Shown: positions 20,643-28,331 of the stretch, piece after piece | Numbering within the stretch: position 1 is the first letter of the stretch | Layout: the number at the start of each line of letters is the position of its first letter | Assembly (NCBI RefSeq): GCF_014773435.2 | Contig: NZ_JACXAG020000003.1 | Coordinates: 186,001-250,000, forward strand | Reading direction: 5' to 3' | DNA from: Polycladospora coralii | Lineage (GTDB): Bacteria > Bacillota > Bacilli > Thermoactinomycetales > Thermoactinomycetaceae | DNA length: 64,000 bases | Translations under genes and position numbers: made by a program | The notes under the pieces: generated by a model | Seen by the model: the letters and a program-made list of their open reading frames with translations, nothing else | Told to the model about the DNA's origin: nothing | The model's database searches: none

Positions 20643-21089
20643 ATGATGATAGACCAACTTATGTCTAATCGCATGATGTCTACAGAAGAAGAATTTATCT
20701 TATTTGAAGAAGCATTGGCGTCTTTGTATGAAAAGTATGAGAGTGATCGATTAGAAGAACGGAAGATAGAGAAACTTCATTTAGTTTTGGACGATAATTG
20801 CGAAGCCTTTGAAGTCATGTGGAGTTTAGTTCATCTTTTAGAACATATTGATAAAGAAAGTTTTTATTTAGTGAAAACAATACCGCAGACCATTATAAAT
20901 AGAAAATAATGGATAAGAGAGATGATTATGCATATCCTTAATAATAAAAATGCAATATATTATCTAAAAAATAACTACTTAGTGTCAGACAAAATCATTC
21001 AACATCACATCCAAATTTTGTTGAATAAAATTCAAAAAAATGATCCCGATAGATTTCATGAAAAAGTAAAGTTTGTTCTAGATATGTAG
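20643..21089 (+). pseudogene. Immunity-protein-like gene interrupted by in-frame TAA
   Basis: The first segment (20643-20909) encodes 88 residues, including HLVLDDNCEAFEVMWSLVHLLEH, a pattern I associate with Imm30-like immunity proteins. After an in-frame TAA at 20907-20909 the same frame continues as WIREMIMHILNNKNAIYYLKNN to a TAG at 21087. It has the Trp-rich, ILN-containing C-terminal half expected for such proteins. The single stop in an otherwise open 149-codon frame points to a nonsense-mutated gene. There is no good ribosome binding site before ATG 20643 or ATG 20646, consistent with decay or truncation at the upstream intron fragment. Confidence 0.6.
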
Positions 21090-21459
21090 TAAACAATAAA
21101 GTGCCTATTAATGTTAAATAAATTATATAATTAGTCAATTGGTGAAGCCTGAATTCGGTGTTGAGCCGGACTCAGGCCGCCTGACAATAATATGGATCTT
21201 TCTCTATTCAAAACTCTATCTTCACCTATCCAATCGTATGGATTTTCGTACTACACCACAATGAATGGGTATACATAGTTGTTTAATGAAACCAATTATA
21301 ATGATATCAAATGAAGTTCATTATCAATCAATCCCAGTTGTAGATCACTGGATATAACTTTATGGTGACAGATTTTCATATGTTTGATTTGAAAGATAAG
21401 AAAATGTTCGACCTTTAACTGATTATGTCTATTTGAGAAAGAGATTAGGAGATAAATCA
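21090..21459 (+). other. Non-coding accessory gap with hairpin
   Basis: This AT-rich spacer has no supported gene. The one clear feature is a GC-richer hairpin: GCCTGA-a-TTCGG (21147-21158) pairs with CCGGA-c-TCAGGC (21166-21177), with one internal mismatch. No T-run follows. Its contrast with the AT-rich surroundings suggests a mobile-element or RNA remnant. Confidence 0.45.
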
Positions 21460-21750
21460 ATGGACTTTATTATAGACGCTTTAATTCGTTTGTATGATGA
21501 ATCTGGAGGAGAATACTTTACGAGAGATGGTTATTCTGGTATGAGGACATTAATTATATTTCAAGAACAAAGAATATCTTGTAGAATCACCAGTGAGAAT
21601 GAGATTATTGAGAGGGGCAAGGAGCATAAAGTTATGATCGAGATTGCTTTTGGAGAAAGATATGAGGGCATACATGTTAATAGTTCTTTTACTCTTTTTG
21701 ATGGTGTGTCCGTGTTCGGTTGTGGTCGTGTATTGGATATCTGTGAGTGA
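21460..21750 (+). CDS. Small EF-Tu-barrel-like protein
   Basis: This 96-residue protein starts at ATG 21460 after TTAGGAGAT; an upstream in-frame ATG lacks a ribosome site. The segment GYSGMRTLIIF...SCRI and the end FTLFDGVSVFGCGRVLDI recall the C-terminal beta-barrel of elongation factor Tu (typically GxxFxIREGxRxVGxGxVxxI). Stand-alone barrels like this are seen in Firmicutes and are sometimes next to toxin-immunity genes. There is no GTPase domain. The resemblance is by eye only, and the function is unknown. Confidence 0.6.
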   Translation: MDFIIDALIRLYDESGGEYFTRDGYSGMRTLIIFQEQRISCRITSENEIIERGKEHKVMIEIAFGERYEGIHVNSSFTLFDGVSVFGCGRVLDICE

Positions 21751-21793
21751 TAAAGGTTTTAACAATTGTGATTTTGATCAAAGGTTTCCATTC

Positions 21794-21955
21794 TCAATTT
21801 ATGGATGACTTTTTCATAGATTGAAAATTATAGTTAAAATACTTGACCAGATCAAAACCAAAATGATCACGCCAATCACAATCTATCATTGCACTGTTTT
21901 TGGCATGTTGTGGGGTATACAAAGTCTTGTCAATGATATTAATAATATCGCTCAT
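21794..21955 (-). CDS. Small hypothetical ORF or gene fragment
   Basis: This 53-codon frame encodes MSDIINIIDKTLYTP, then a Trp/Phe/Tyr-rich part (DCDWRDHFGFDLVKYF). The composition looks like real protein rather than random sequence. AAGGA sits directly before the ATG, too close for a good ribosome site. The frame stays open upstream for about ten codons, so it could be the tail of a larger, truncated gene. No family is recognised. Confidence 0.3.
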   Translation of the reverse strand: MSDIINIIDKTLYTPQHAKNSAMIDCDWRDHFGFDLVKYFNYNFQSMKKSSIN

Positions 21956-21965
21956 TCCTTCTAGA

Positions 21966-22020
21966 TTGAACAAGTTAAAAAGACGTGCCTAGGTACAGAC
22001 CGTCTCTTTAACTTGTTCAA
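21966..22020 (-). other. Long hairpin in accessory region
   Basis: The 20-nt arm at 21966-21985 (TTGAACAAGTTAAA then AGACG) pairs with 22001-22020 with one mismatch and a 15-nt loop. There is no flanking T-run on either strand. It separates the accessory patch from the hup region and could be a terminator-like or mobile-element end structure. Confidence 0.5.
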
Positions 22021-22079
22021 CGAAATGCGTTCGTTTATTCATTGGGTACAACTGGAGTCTGTGCATTCGCTATTGAGAT

Positions 22080-22256
22080 TTATCGCTCCTCTAGCTTCTT
22101 TTCCATTCGTGTGATAGCTTGCTTCAAGGATTGATTCTCACTTTTCTGGGTGGATAGATATTTGACCCCGATTATAATCGTGATTGTGGGAACGAGTAGA
22201 AATGCCAAGAGCATAAACAGTTGCGTAAGCATCGTCCCTAAGTGAAATTCAATCAT
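22080..22256 (-). CDS. Small single-pass membrane protein with coiled-coil tail
   Basis: This 58-residue protein starts at ATG 22256, seven bases after AGGATGGTG, and only 12 bp beyond the hup stop, so the two are probably co-transcribed. It has one hydrophobic helix (residues about 13-31, MLLAFLLVPTITIIIGV) followed by a charged heptad-like tail (ENQSLKQAITRMEKKLEER). It was too short for routine gene calls but has a good ribosome site. No family is recognised. Confidence 0.6.
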   Translation of the reverse strand: MIEFHLGTMLTQLFMLLAFLLVPTITIIIGVKYLSTQKSENQSLKQAITRMEKKLEER

Positions 22257-22268
22257 CCAAACACCATC

Positions 22269-22544
22269 CTATTTATTCACAGCATCTTTTAGAGATTTAC
22301 CAGCTTTAAAGCTAGGAACCTTACTTGCTGGAATATCAATTTCTTCACCGGTTTGAGGATTACGACCTTTGCGGGCAGCACGATCTCTTACTTCGAAATT
22401 GCCAAAGCCAATCAAGGCTACTTTTCCATCATCAACAAGTCCCTTTGTGATATTGTTGAAAACTTCATCAATTACCTTTGATGTATCTGCTTTTGTCATA
22501 CCTGTTGATTCTGCTACTTGTGCGATTAATTCAGTCTTATTCAA
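22269..22544 (-). CDS. hup: DNA-binding protein HU
   Basis: This 91-residue histone-like protein has the N-terminal helices [16 protein letters not shown] and [10 protein letters not shown]. The beta-arm signature [24 protein letters not shown] is present. It starts at TTG 22544 behind AAAGGAATGA. HU binds and bends DNA without strong sequence preference and compacts the nucleoid. The Pro in GRNPQTG at the arm tip is present, so it should intercalate normally. It is transcribed against the surrounding + strand sporulation genes. Confidence 0.97.
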   Translation of the reverse strand: MNKTELIAQVAESTGMTKADTSKVIDEVFNNITKGLVDDGKVALIGFGNFEVRDRAARKGRNPQTGEEIDIPASKVPSFKAGKSLKDAVNK

Positions 22545-22667
22545 AATTTATCATTCCTTTTCTTTTATATGTAGTTTACCGTATTGTATAGGATATACTT
22601 AATTTGTACCAGTCCTAATGAGTAGATCTTGTGAAATTGAATAAGCTAGGAAATGTGGTTACGATTA

Positions 22668-22705
22668 AAACAGCGGTCAAGGAAGGTATATCCTGACCGC
22701 TGTTT
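22668..22705 (-). terminator. Terminator of reverse-strand small gene
   Basis: AAACAGCGGTCA (22668-22679) pairs with 22694-22705, with inner AGGA/TCCT pairing. Read on the reverse strand it ends in TTTT. It is 12 bp past the stop of the 22718-22936 gene, which supports that gene as real. Confidence 0.75.
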
Positions 22706-22717
22706 AGTGAACGCGCT

Positions 22718-22936
22718 TCAGCTAAGGCTAAAATTAAGACTTGCGAACGAGAATCCTCCCATTTCAATGGGAGAGATGAAAGTGAGCGTTGCTCGGTAAC
22801 CCCCTGCTTTTTGGAAGTGCTTAGCGTAAACATTTTTTGCCAGATTTGAGACTTTAGTGATTGATATCGAGAATTTTTCATAATGATCATTTTCACCCAT
22901 AACACCTTCAATCCGTTCTATGATGGGTTCCTCCAT
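22718..22936 (-). CDS. Small hypothetical protein
   Basis: This 72-residue reading frame ends just before a convincing reverse-strand terminator. The start is uncertain: ATG 22936 has only a weak purine stretch upstream, while an ATG at 22900 follows AAGGTG too closely. The sequence has no signal peptide or membrane helix; its second half is beta-like (YRATLTFISPIEMGGFSF). I do not recognise a family. An overlapping longer frame on the same strand (22615-22911) runs through the terminator and was not accepted. Confidence 0.45.
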   Translation of the reverse strand: MEEPIIERIEGVMGENDHYEKFSISITKVSNLAKNVYAKHFQKAGGYRATLTFISPIEMGGFSFASLNFSLS

Positions 22937-23025
22937 TTTTCACTTTCAATTGATAAAAGACACAATTCCAAAATTTCTTTAGAACTTGTCACAAAAATCT
23001 TTGCTATTTGGGCGCTTTTTTTGTA

Positions 23026-23039
23026 ACATGGTACCATGT
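23026..23039. promoter_or_regulatory. Perfect 14-bp palindrome before ywzB
   Basis: ACATGGTACCATGT is a perfect palindrome 30 bp upstream of the ywzB start, in the spacer between divergent genes. It could be an operator; there is no other support. Confidence 0.3.
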
Positions 23040-23069
23040 AGAGAACAGATAGTTAAGGGAGTGCATACT

Positions 23070-23315
23070 ATGGGGGAAACGTCCCCACTAGCGATTTCTT
23101 CGCTTATTAATATTTGCATATCATTAATATGTATTATGGTCTGTTGGTGGGCTCTATCAGGAATCCGATTGGAAGCATTTGTGCAGTTAGAAAACCAAAT
23201 CAAAGCAAAAGCACTTATTATTATTCTATCTATTATTCTGGGGCACTTACTTGCTTCCTTCTTGATTGACTACTTGAGCTGGTCACAGATGATGGGACAA
23301 ATATTTTCGTCCTAA
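23070..23315 (+). CDS. ywzB: YwzB-like membrane protein (DUF1146)
   Basis: This 81-residue protein has two membrane helices (about residues 9-31 and 48-67) separated by a conserved WWALSGIRLEAFV-type segment typical of the DUF1146/YwzB family. The start is ATG 23070 after AAGGGAG; longer frames upstream have no ribosome site. In B. subtilis ywzB and ywmB also precede murAA in this order, which supports the call. Function is unknown in the family. A 14-bp palindrome sits in its leader. Confidence 0.85.
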   Translation: MGETSPLAISSLINICISLICIMVCWWALSGIRLEAFVQLENQIKAKALIIILSIILGHLLASFLIDYLSWSQMMGQIFSS

Positions 23316-23382
23316 GTAGTATATCCCTTCCGTATTTGAGAAAAATGGAAATAATATGTAAATACGGAAGTGGGTCATATAC

Positions 23383-24120
23383 ATGATTGTACGTTTAATA
23401 ATCGTTGGAATTGTTGGTGCTTTTTTACATGCTCCAAGTGTGTCCCTATCGACTGACGAACCGATTGAACAACAACTCGTACACCTATTTTCAGAAATGA
23501 ATGTGCAAACAGATCAGTTTATTTTACATCATTCAAGCCGCACATCACGTACCATACAAAGTGAAGATATGGATGCGTTTGTATCGAAATGGATACATGA
23601 CTTGGGACTTCGTACAGTTAAGAAGACGAACGAAAAAGATGGCATACGCTATGTATCAGAGAGAGATTTTGGATCAGACTTTAGATTAAAGTGTGTAATT
23701 GTAAATGATAAACCAAACGAAAACGTGAATTATCCGTATCTATCGATTCAGCTGATTGGAAAAGGGAAACCAACAAAGCACGTAATGAGCATACGTGGTC
23801 ATATCGAAGATGTAATTCAGTCCTATGGGATGATCCCTACTTTTCGATTTACCCTACAAGGTGGAAAAACGCTCTCTAACATAGAACGGGAGTCGTTAGA
23901 AGCACCGATAAAGGCCATTATGAAACGACTAGAAGCTCAAGAAGTGGAATCGATGCGTACGAATCAGACGGTTAGTGTCTCCATGTTTTCGCCACATTTT
24001 TCTGAGACCCTTCGAACACGAGGTGGGTTGATGAATCTACAGGTGGCTACACGTGTGAATCGAGATACCAATCAGATGATGATTACAATTGGATCACCGA
24101 TCATAACAATTGAGTATTAG
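23383..24120 (+). CDS. ywmB: YwmB-like secreted protein
   Basis: This 245-residue protein has an N-terminal hydrophobic segment (residues 2-16) that acts as a signal or anchor, followed by a soluble extracellular domain. Position directly upstream of murA and downstream of ywzB, plus length, matches the YwmB family of Bacillales. That family has a TATA-binding-protein-like fold and unknown function. The link to cell-wall genes suggests an envelope role, but this is inference. It is spaced 22 bp from murA, so the pair is likely co-transcribed. Confidence 0.8.
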   Translation: MIVRLIIVGIVGAFLHAPSVSLSTDEPIEQQLVHLFSEMNVQTDQFILHHSSRTSRTIQSEDMDAFVSKWIHDLGLRTVKKTNEKDGIRYVSERDFGSDFRLKCVIVNDKPNENVNYPYLSIQLIGKGKPTKHVMSIRGHIEDVIQSYGMIPTFRFTLQGGKTLSNIERESLEAPIKAIMKRLEAQEVESMRTNQTVSVSMFSPHFSETLRTRGGLMNLQVATRVNRDTNQMMITIGSPIITIEY

Positions 24121-24142
24121 AACGATAGCGGAGGGAAGAAGA

Positions 24143-25444
24143 TTGGAAAAAATCATAGTTCAAGGTGGTACTCGCTTAAAAGGTAGAGTAAAAGTACACG
24201 GTGCAAAAAATGCAGTTCTTCCACTTATAGCGGCTTCCATATTAGCTTCAAGAGGAACGATCCAGATTTTAGATGTTCCATTATTAGAAGATGTAAAAAC
24301 TTTGTCTCAACTACTCGAGCGTTTAGGCATCGAGACAGAGCTTGCTACCGATTCTTTAACCATTAATGCGGAGAAGCTAAATGTTACAGAAGCGCCTTAT
24401 GATTTAGTGCGTAAGATGAGAGCGTCATTTATTGTGATGGGACCGTTGCTTGCTAGAAAAAAACATGCTCGTATTCCCATGCCAGGCGGATGTGCAATCG
24501 GAACAAGACCGATCGATTTACATTTGAAAGGCTTAGAAGCTTTGGGAGTACGATTTGAAGAAGGGCAAGGCTATATTGAAGGATTTGTGAAAGACCGTCT
24601 AAAAGGTGCCAAAATTTATTTAGACTTCCCTAGTGTGGGTGCAACACAAAATATTATGATGGCAGCAACATTGGCAGAAGGACGGACTGTAATAGAAAAT
24701 GCTGCGACTGAGCCTGAAATTATTGACTTGGCGAACTTCCTCAATGCGATGGGCGCAAAAGTGCGTGGAGCAGGTACCGATGAAATTCGTATTGATGGTG
24801 TGGATTTTATGCGTGGTGTGGAGTATACCGTAATTCCTGACCGGATTGAAGCGGGTACTTATATGATTGGTGCTGCGATTACACGAGGTGAAGTGTTTGT
24901 GGAAGGCGCAATTTCAGATCACTTAACACCTCTTATTGCGAAGTTACGGGAAATGGGTGCGCATGTGTTAGAAGGTGAGAACGGGGTTTTGGTACGAGCG
25001 GAAGGCGAATTACAAGCCACAGATGTTAAGACATTACCATACCCTGGTTTTCCAACTGACTTACAGTCTCAGATGATGGCTCTTTTGCTTACAGCTAAAG
25101 GAACAAGCCTACTTACAGAAACGGTATTTGAAAACCGCTTTATGCATGTCGAGGAAATGTGTCGCATGGGTGCGAAAATCAAAATTGATGGTCGTACTTC
25201 GATTATAGAAGGTGGAAAGCGACTTTCAGGTGCGCAAGTAAAAGCGACAGACTTACGTGCAGGTGCGTCACTTATCTTAGTCGGGTTAGTGGCAGAAGGT
25301 GATACTGAACTAACGGAACTTCATCATATTGATCGTGGATATGTGGATATTGTGGGTAAGCTAAACGCGCTTGGTGCATCCATTGAACGAGTAGCTGTAC
25401 CTGATGAGGAAAATAAATCTGTACAAGAGCAATCATATGCATAA
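24143..25444 (+). CDS. murA: UDP-N-acetylglucosamine 1-carboxyvinyltransferase
   Basis: This 433-residue enzyme transfers enolpyruvate from PEP to UDP-GlcNAc, the first committed step of peptidoglycan synthesis, in the cytoplasm. Its N-terminus [22 protein letters not shown] and the active-site loop with Cys117 ([12 protein letters not shown]) are intact, so it is the fosfomycin-sensitive Cys type. The start is TTG 24143, seven bases after GGAGGG; the longer frame starting at 24110 lacks a ribosome site. It is followed by a strong terminator and spoIID, as in Bacillus murAA. Confidence 0.96.
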   Translation: MEKIIVQGGTRLKGRVKVHGAKNAVLPLIAASILASRGTIQILDVPLLEDVKTLSQLLERLGIETELATDSLTINAEKLNVTEAPYDLVRKMRASFIVMGPLLARKKHARIPMPGGCAIGTRPIDLHLKGLEALGVRFEEGQGYIEGFVKDRLKGAKIYLDFPSVGATQNIMMAATLAEGRTVIENAATEPEIIDLANFLNAMGAKVRGAGTDEIRIDGVDFMRGVEYTVIPDRIEAGTYMIGAAITRGEVFVEGAISDHLTPLIAKLREMGAHVLEGENGVLVRAEGELQATDVKTLPYPGFPTDLQSQMMALLLTAKGTSLLTETVFENRFMHVEEMCRMGAKIKIDGRTSIIEGGKRLSGAQVKATDLRAGASLILVGLVAEGDTELTELHHIDRGYVDIVGKLNALGASIERVAVPDEENKSVQEQSYA

Positions 25445-25460
25445 TCACTACAATGATTGA

Positions 25461-25497
25461 CAAATAAAAAACTCGCTTATGCGGGTTTTTTATTTGT
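25461..25497 (+). terminator. Terminator after murA
   Basis: CAAATAAAAAACTCGC (25461-25476), loop TTAT, then GCGGGTTTTTTATTTG (25481-25496) forms a long stem with a T-run. It can also act in reverse because of the A-run. Confidence 0.92.
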
Positions 25498-25562
25498 TCT
25501 AAAAAAAATCGTGCTTCATAGTTTACTAGAGAAGGTATCAATTGAAATGGAGGAGAACAAAT

Positions 25563-26618
25563 TTGCAAAAGAAACTCTTATGGGTGTTACCTGTTTTGAT
25601 TGTAACCATACTATTTGTTCCCACTATTTTAGTTTATATGAGTCCGGCTAAGCAAATCACCACAGTGAAAGCAGTTGAAACGGTTAGAAACAATGATGAA
25701 CCTAAAAATCATTACCCAGCACCTACTGTCCGTGTCTATTTGACAAAAGAGAAGAAAGTGATTGCATTACCCTTAGAAGAATATATACGAGGGGTAGTGG
25801 CTTCAGAAATGCCTTCAGAATTTCATAAAGAGGCGTTAAAGGCTCAAGCACTTGCGGCTCGTACCTATATTGTCGATCGTCTAATGAAAGAAGAGTTGTC
25901 TGATATGAAAACAATGGGAGAAACAGCAGAATCCGCACATGTAAGTGACACAGTAAAGCACCAAGTATATACAACGGATGAGAAATTGATACAGAAATGG
26001 GGTAATCAAGCAGCAGTATACATGCAGCGAATTAAGGAGGCTGTAACTGAAACAGAGGGGCAAATCATTACCTACGAAGATCAACCGATCTATGCCGCTT
26101 TTTTCTCAACTAGCAACGGTAAAACGGAGAACTCAGAAGAGTATTTTAAGTCTGCAGTCCCTTATCTTCGTAGCGTAGACTCTTCTTGGGATACATCTTC
26201 TCCCAAGTATGAAAAAAAAATAAAAATGAGCTTACATGATTTAAGTAAACAATTGTCAACGGTAACAGGGAAGCAGATTTCAATTGATACAACTACATCT
26301 AACCATTTCTTAAAGATTACCAAACGAACTGAAGGAAATCGTGTTGCTGAAGTTAGAATTGGAGATGAATTATTTTCAGGTAGAGAAGTGAGAGAAGCTT
26401 TAAAATTGGCATCAACAGACTTTGAAATGACGATTACTGGAGATCAAGTAAGTGTTGTGACTAAAGGGTATGGTCATGGTGTAGGGATGAGTCAATGGGG
26501 CGCTCATTTGCTCGCACAGAACGGAAGTAATGCCAATCAGATTGTTACACACTATTATCAGGGGGTTAAGGTAAAAGAGATAAAGCCTACTCTAGCCCAG
26601 ATCGCTCAAAATAAGTAA
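25563..26618 (+). CDS. spoIID: Stage II sporulation protein D
   Basis: This is a 351-residue lytic transglycosylase that, with SpoIIP and SpoIIM, degrades septal peptidoglycan during engulfment. One N-terminal membrane helix (residues about 4-24) anchors it in the mother-cell membrane. Family motifs are visible: VRVYLTKEKKVIALPLEEYIRGVVASEMP, with the catalytic glutamate in the ASEMP segment, ALKAQALAARTY, and GYGHGVGMSQWGA near the C-terminus. The start is TTG 25563, seven bases after GGAGGAG. Mother-cell sigma-E control is expected from B. subtilis. Confidence 0.95.
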   Translation: MQKKLLWVLPVLIVTILFVPTILVYMSPAKQITTVKAVETVRNNDEPKNHYPAPTVRVYLTKEKKVIALPLEEYIRGVVASEMPSEFHKEALKAQALAARTYIVDRLMKEELSDMKTMGETAESAHVSDTVKHQVYTTDEKLIQKWGNQAAVYMQRIKEAVTETEGQIITYEDQPIYAAFFSTSNGKTENSEEYFKSAVPYLRSVDSSWDTSSPKYEKKIKMSLHDLSKQLSTVTGKQISIDTTTSNHFLKITKRTEGNRVAEVRIGDELFSGREVREALKLASTDFEMTITGDQVSVVTKGYGHGVGMSQWGAHLLAQNGSNANQIVTHYYQGVKVKEIKPTLAQIAQNK

Positions 26619-26882
26619 ATTTACTAAAAGTGATGTGATTGTAATCCAGTCGTATCAATGAACCAATATGAGGAAGTCTGTTTTGAGCTTCTGTGCAAGA
26701 CAAAAGTAGATGGAGAGCAAAATGGACGACGGATATATGGACAAATGTAAAAATCGTAAAAATCGACACGCTTGTTTGCAATCAACAGATTTGAAAAGGC
26801 AGTTATGAATTTACAAAAAATTGTTCAACTCGGGTATAAATGGAATTAAATCGGTCGAGACTGGTTTTTGAGGTGATAAGCT
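26619..26882 (+). other. spoIID-spoIIQ spacer containing repeat blocks
   Basis: This 264-bp spacer holds no supported gene. It contains two blocks (26671-26688 and 26751-26774) that recur with 16/18 and 21/24 matches upstream of the amino-acid ABC transporter (52287-52304 and 52516-52539). It presumably carries the forespore promoter of spoIIQ, but a convincing sigma-F site was not found. Confidence 0.5.
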
Positions 26883-27584
26883 ATGAAACCAGAGGAACCG
26901 AATAATAATGTATCCTTTGAAAAAGCAAAACGTCGACTAAAATGGAAAAAATTATTTGCAAAAAAATGGTTTTTCCCAGCGGTTTATCTTTCAGCGGCAG
27001 CTGTTATTCTTTCGATTGCATGGTGGTACCAGAGCAATCAATTACAACAAGTAAGTAAAACGAAGCAAGAGGGAATGAACCAAGAAACAGCATTACCTGT
27101 AGATCAAGTATTAGAAGAAGAATCAGAACAAACTTTGGGTTTACCTTTTCCAGTAAACTTAGAAGTGGCTAAAAAGATGAACTACTACGATGAAGCAGGT
27201 TCACAAGAAACCAAAGAAACATCATTAGTTAATTATGCAAACACATACTTCCCACATTCAGGCATTGATTTTGCACGTAAAGATGGGAAAACATTTGAAG
27301 TCGTAGCGGCTATGGATGGAAAAGTGATGAGAGCTCAGGAAAATCCAATATTGGGTTATGAAATCGAAATTCAGCATGAAAATGGGTTAACGACCGTTTA
27401 CCAAAGCTTAGAAAATGTTAAGGTAACAAAAGGAAGTACAGTCAAAAAAGGTGATGTGCTCGCAAATGCCGGACAAAACAACTTTGAAAAAGAAGCGGGA
27501 AAACACCTACACTTCGAAGTGCGTAATAAAGACGGAGAGACTGTTAATCCTAGTCAGTTCTTTGCAGAAGATTTGAATGGTTGA
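26883..27584 (+). CDS. spoIIQ: SpoIIQ-like M23 family (LytM) protein
   Basis: This 233-residue protein has a basic N-terminus, one membrane helix (about residues 31-48) and an extracellular LytM domain. The zinc-ligand motifs are complete: His125 and Asp129 in HSGIDF, and His208/His210 in HLHFEV. In B. subtilis SpoIIQ the first of these is lost, so this version may be an active endopeptidase like the clostridial form. It is expected in the forespore membrane, forming the SpoIIIAH-SpoIIQ channel. The start is ATG after GAGGTGAT. Confidence 0.92.
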   Translation: MKPEEPNNNVSFEKAKRRLKWKKLFAKKWFFPAVYLSAAAVILSIAWWYQSNQLQQVSKTKQEGMNQETALPVDQVLEEESEQTLGLPFPVNLEVAKKMNYYDEAGSQETKETSLVNYANTYFPHSGIDFARKDGKTFEVVAAMDGKVMRAQENPILGYEIEIQHENGLTTVYQSLENVKVTKGSTVKKGDVLANAGQNNFEKEAGKHLHFEVRNKDGETVNPSQFFAEDLNG

Positions 27585-27593
27585 TAACCAAAA

Positions 27594-27642
27594 ATAAAAA
27601 ACCACCTACTTCGTTTTCTCTAACGAAAAGGTGGTTTTTTAT
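27594..27642 (+). terminator. Terminator after spoIIQ
   Basis: ATAAAAAACCACCT (27594-27607) pairs with 27629-27642, with an inner TTCGTT/AACGAA stem, and ends in a T-run. Confidence 0.92.
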
Positions 27643-27683
27643 CATTCAACAGATTATTTGGCTTGTCAGAGCTTGGCTATAAA

Positions 27684-27711
27684 GAATAACCGAACAAACA
27701 GCTCATATAAT
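27684..27711 (+). promoter_or_regulatory. Candidate sigma-E promoter of spoIIID
   Basis: CATATAAT (27704-27711) fits the sigma-E -10 pattern and GAATAAC (27684-27690) the -35 pattern, with a 13-nt gap, slightly short. spoIIID is sigma-E dependent in B. subtilis, so the site is plausible. Confidence 0.4.
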
Positions 27712-27746
27712 GTACAAAACATGCCTGAAGGGAGGAGAACTAAGGG

Positions 27747-28037
27747 GTGCATGAATATATAAAAGAGAGAACCATAAAAATTGGATACTATTTTATTGAG
27801 ACTAAAAATACAGTCCGAAAAATAGCGAAAGAATTTGGGGTCTCTAAAAGTACAGTGCATAAAGATCTTACGGAAAGGTTGCCTGAAATTAACCCAGAGT
27901 TAGCAAATCAAGTGAAAGAAATTTTAGAATATCATAAATCAATTCGTCATATCCGTGGAGGTGAGGCCACGAAGATTAAATATAAGAAGAAAACAAACAG
28001 AAATGGAGAAAAAACGAGGTCTATTGTCAAAGTTTAA
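27747..28037 (+). CDS. spoIIID: Sporulation transcriptional regulator SpoIIID
   Basis: This 96-residue DNA-binding protein is nearly identical in its first 75 residues to the family: MHEYIKERTIKIG, then the helix-turn-helix VRKIAKEFGVSKSTVHKDLTERL, then a basic region after IRGGEATKIKYKKK. It starts at GTG 27747, nine bases after GGGAGGAG. It activates or represses many mother-cell genes in the sigma-E to sigma-K transition. The C-terminal tail is longer and more basic than in B. subtilis. Confidence 0.97.
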   Translation: MHEYIKERTIKIGYYFIETKNTVRKIAKEFGVSKSTVHKDLTERLPEINPELANQVKEILEYHKSIRHIRGGEATKIKYKKKTNRNGEKTRSIVKV

Positions 28038-28045
28038 ACCCATTG

Positions 28046-28123
28046 TAGCACCGGAAAAAGGAATGTGTTCGCTTTTGCTATTTTTGTTCAGTTTATTTAT
28101 AATATTTGTTCCGGTGCTATTTT
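28046..28123 (+). terminator. Long-loop hairpin after spoIIID with promoter in the loop
   Basis: TAGCACCGGAA (28046-28056) pairs perfectly with 28109-28119 and is followed by TTTT. The 52-nt loop contains TTGCTA (28075-28080), 17 bases, then TATAAT (28098-28103), a good sigma-A promoter. The hairpin probably terminates spoIIID while the loop may start transcription of the next gene. Confidence 0.6.
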
Positions 28124-28331
28124 AAATGAATACATTTGATACAATCTGCTGATGAAGTCTAGACTTCTAAGATGAGTTACGATATATTTTATTTATATGT
28201 GGATTAATTATGGTGATAAATTATACCAATCATCTTAAAATTGCGTGCTAGAGAAGCACGATTAGGGACGAGCTACTTGACATATGCTAGAATAATTTAT
28301 TAGAAGATTGATTTTGAAAGAGGAATGCCAA

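Noticed and set aside
22615-22911. 98-codon reverse-strand frame overlapping the 72-residue gene
   Set aside because: It reads through the strong terminator at 22668-22705 and lacks a good start site.
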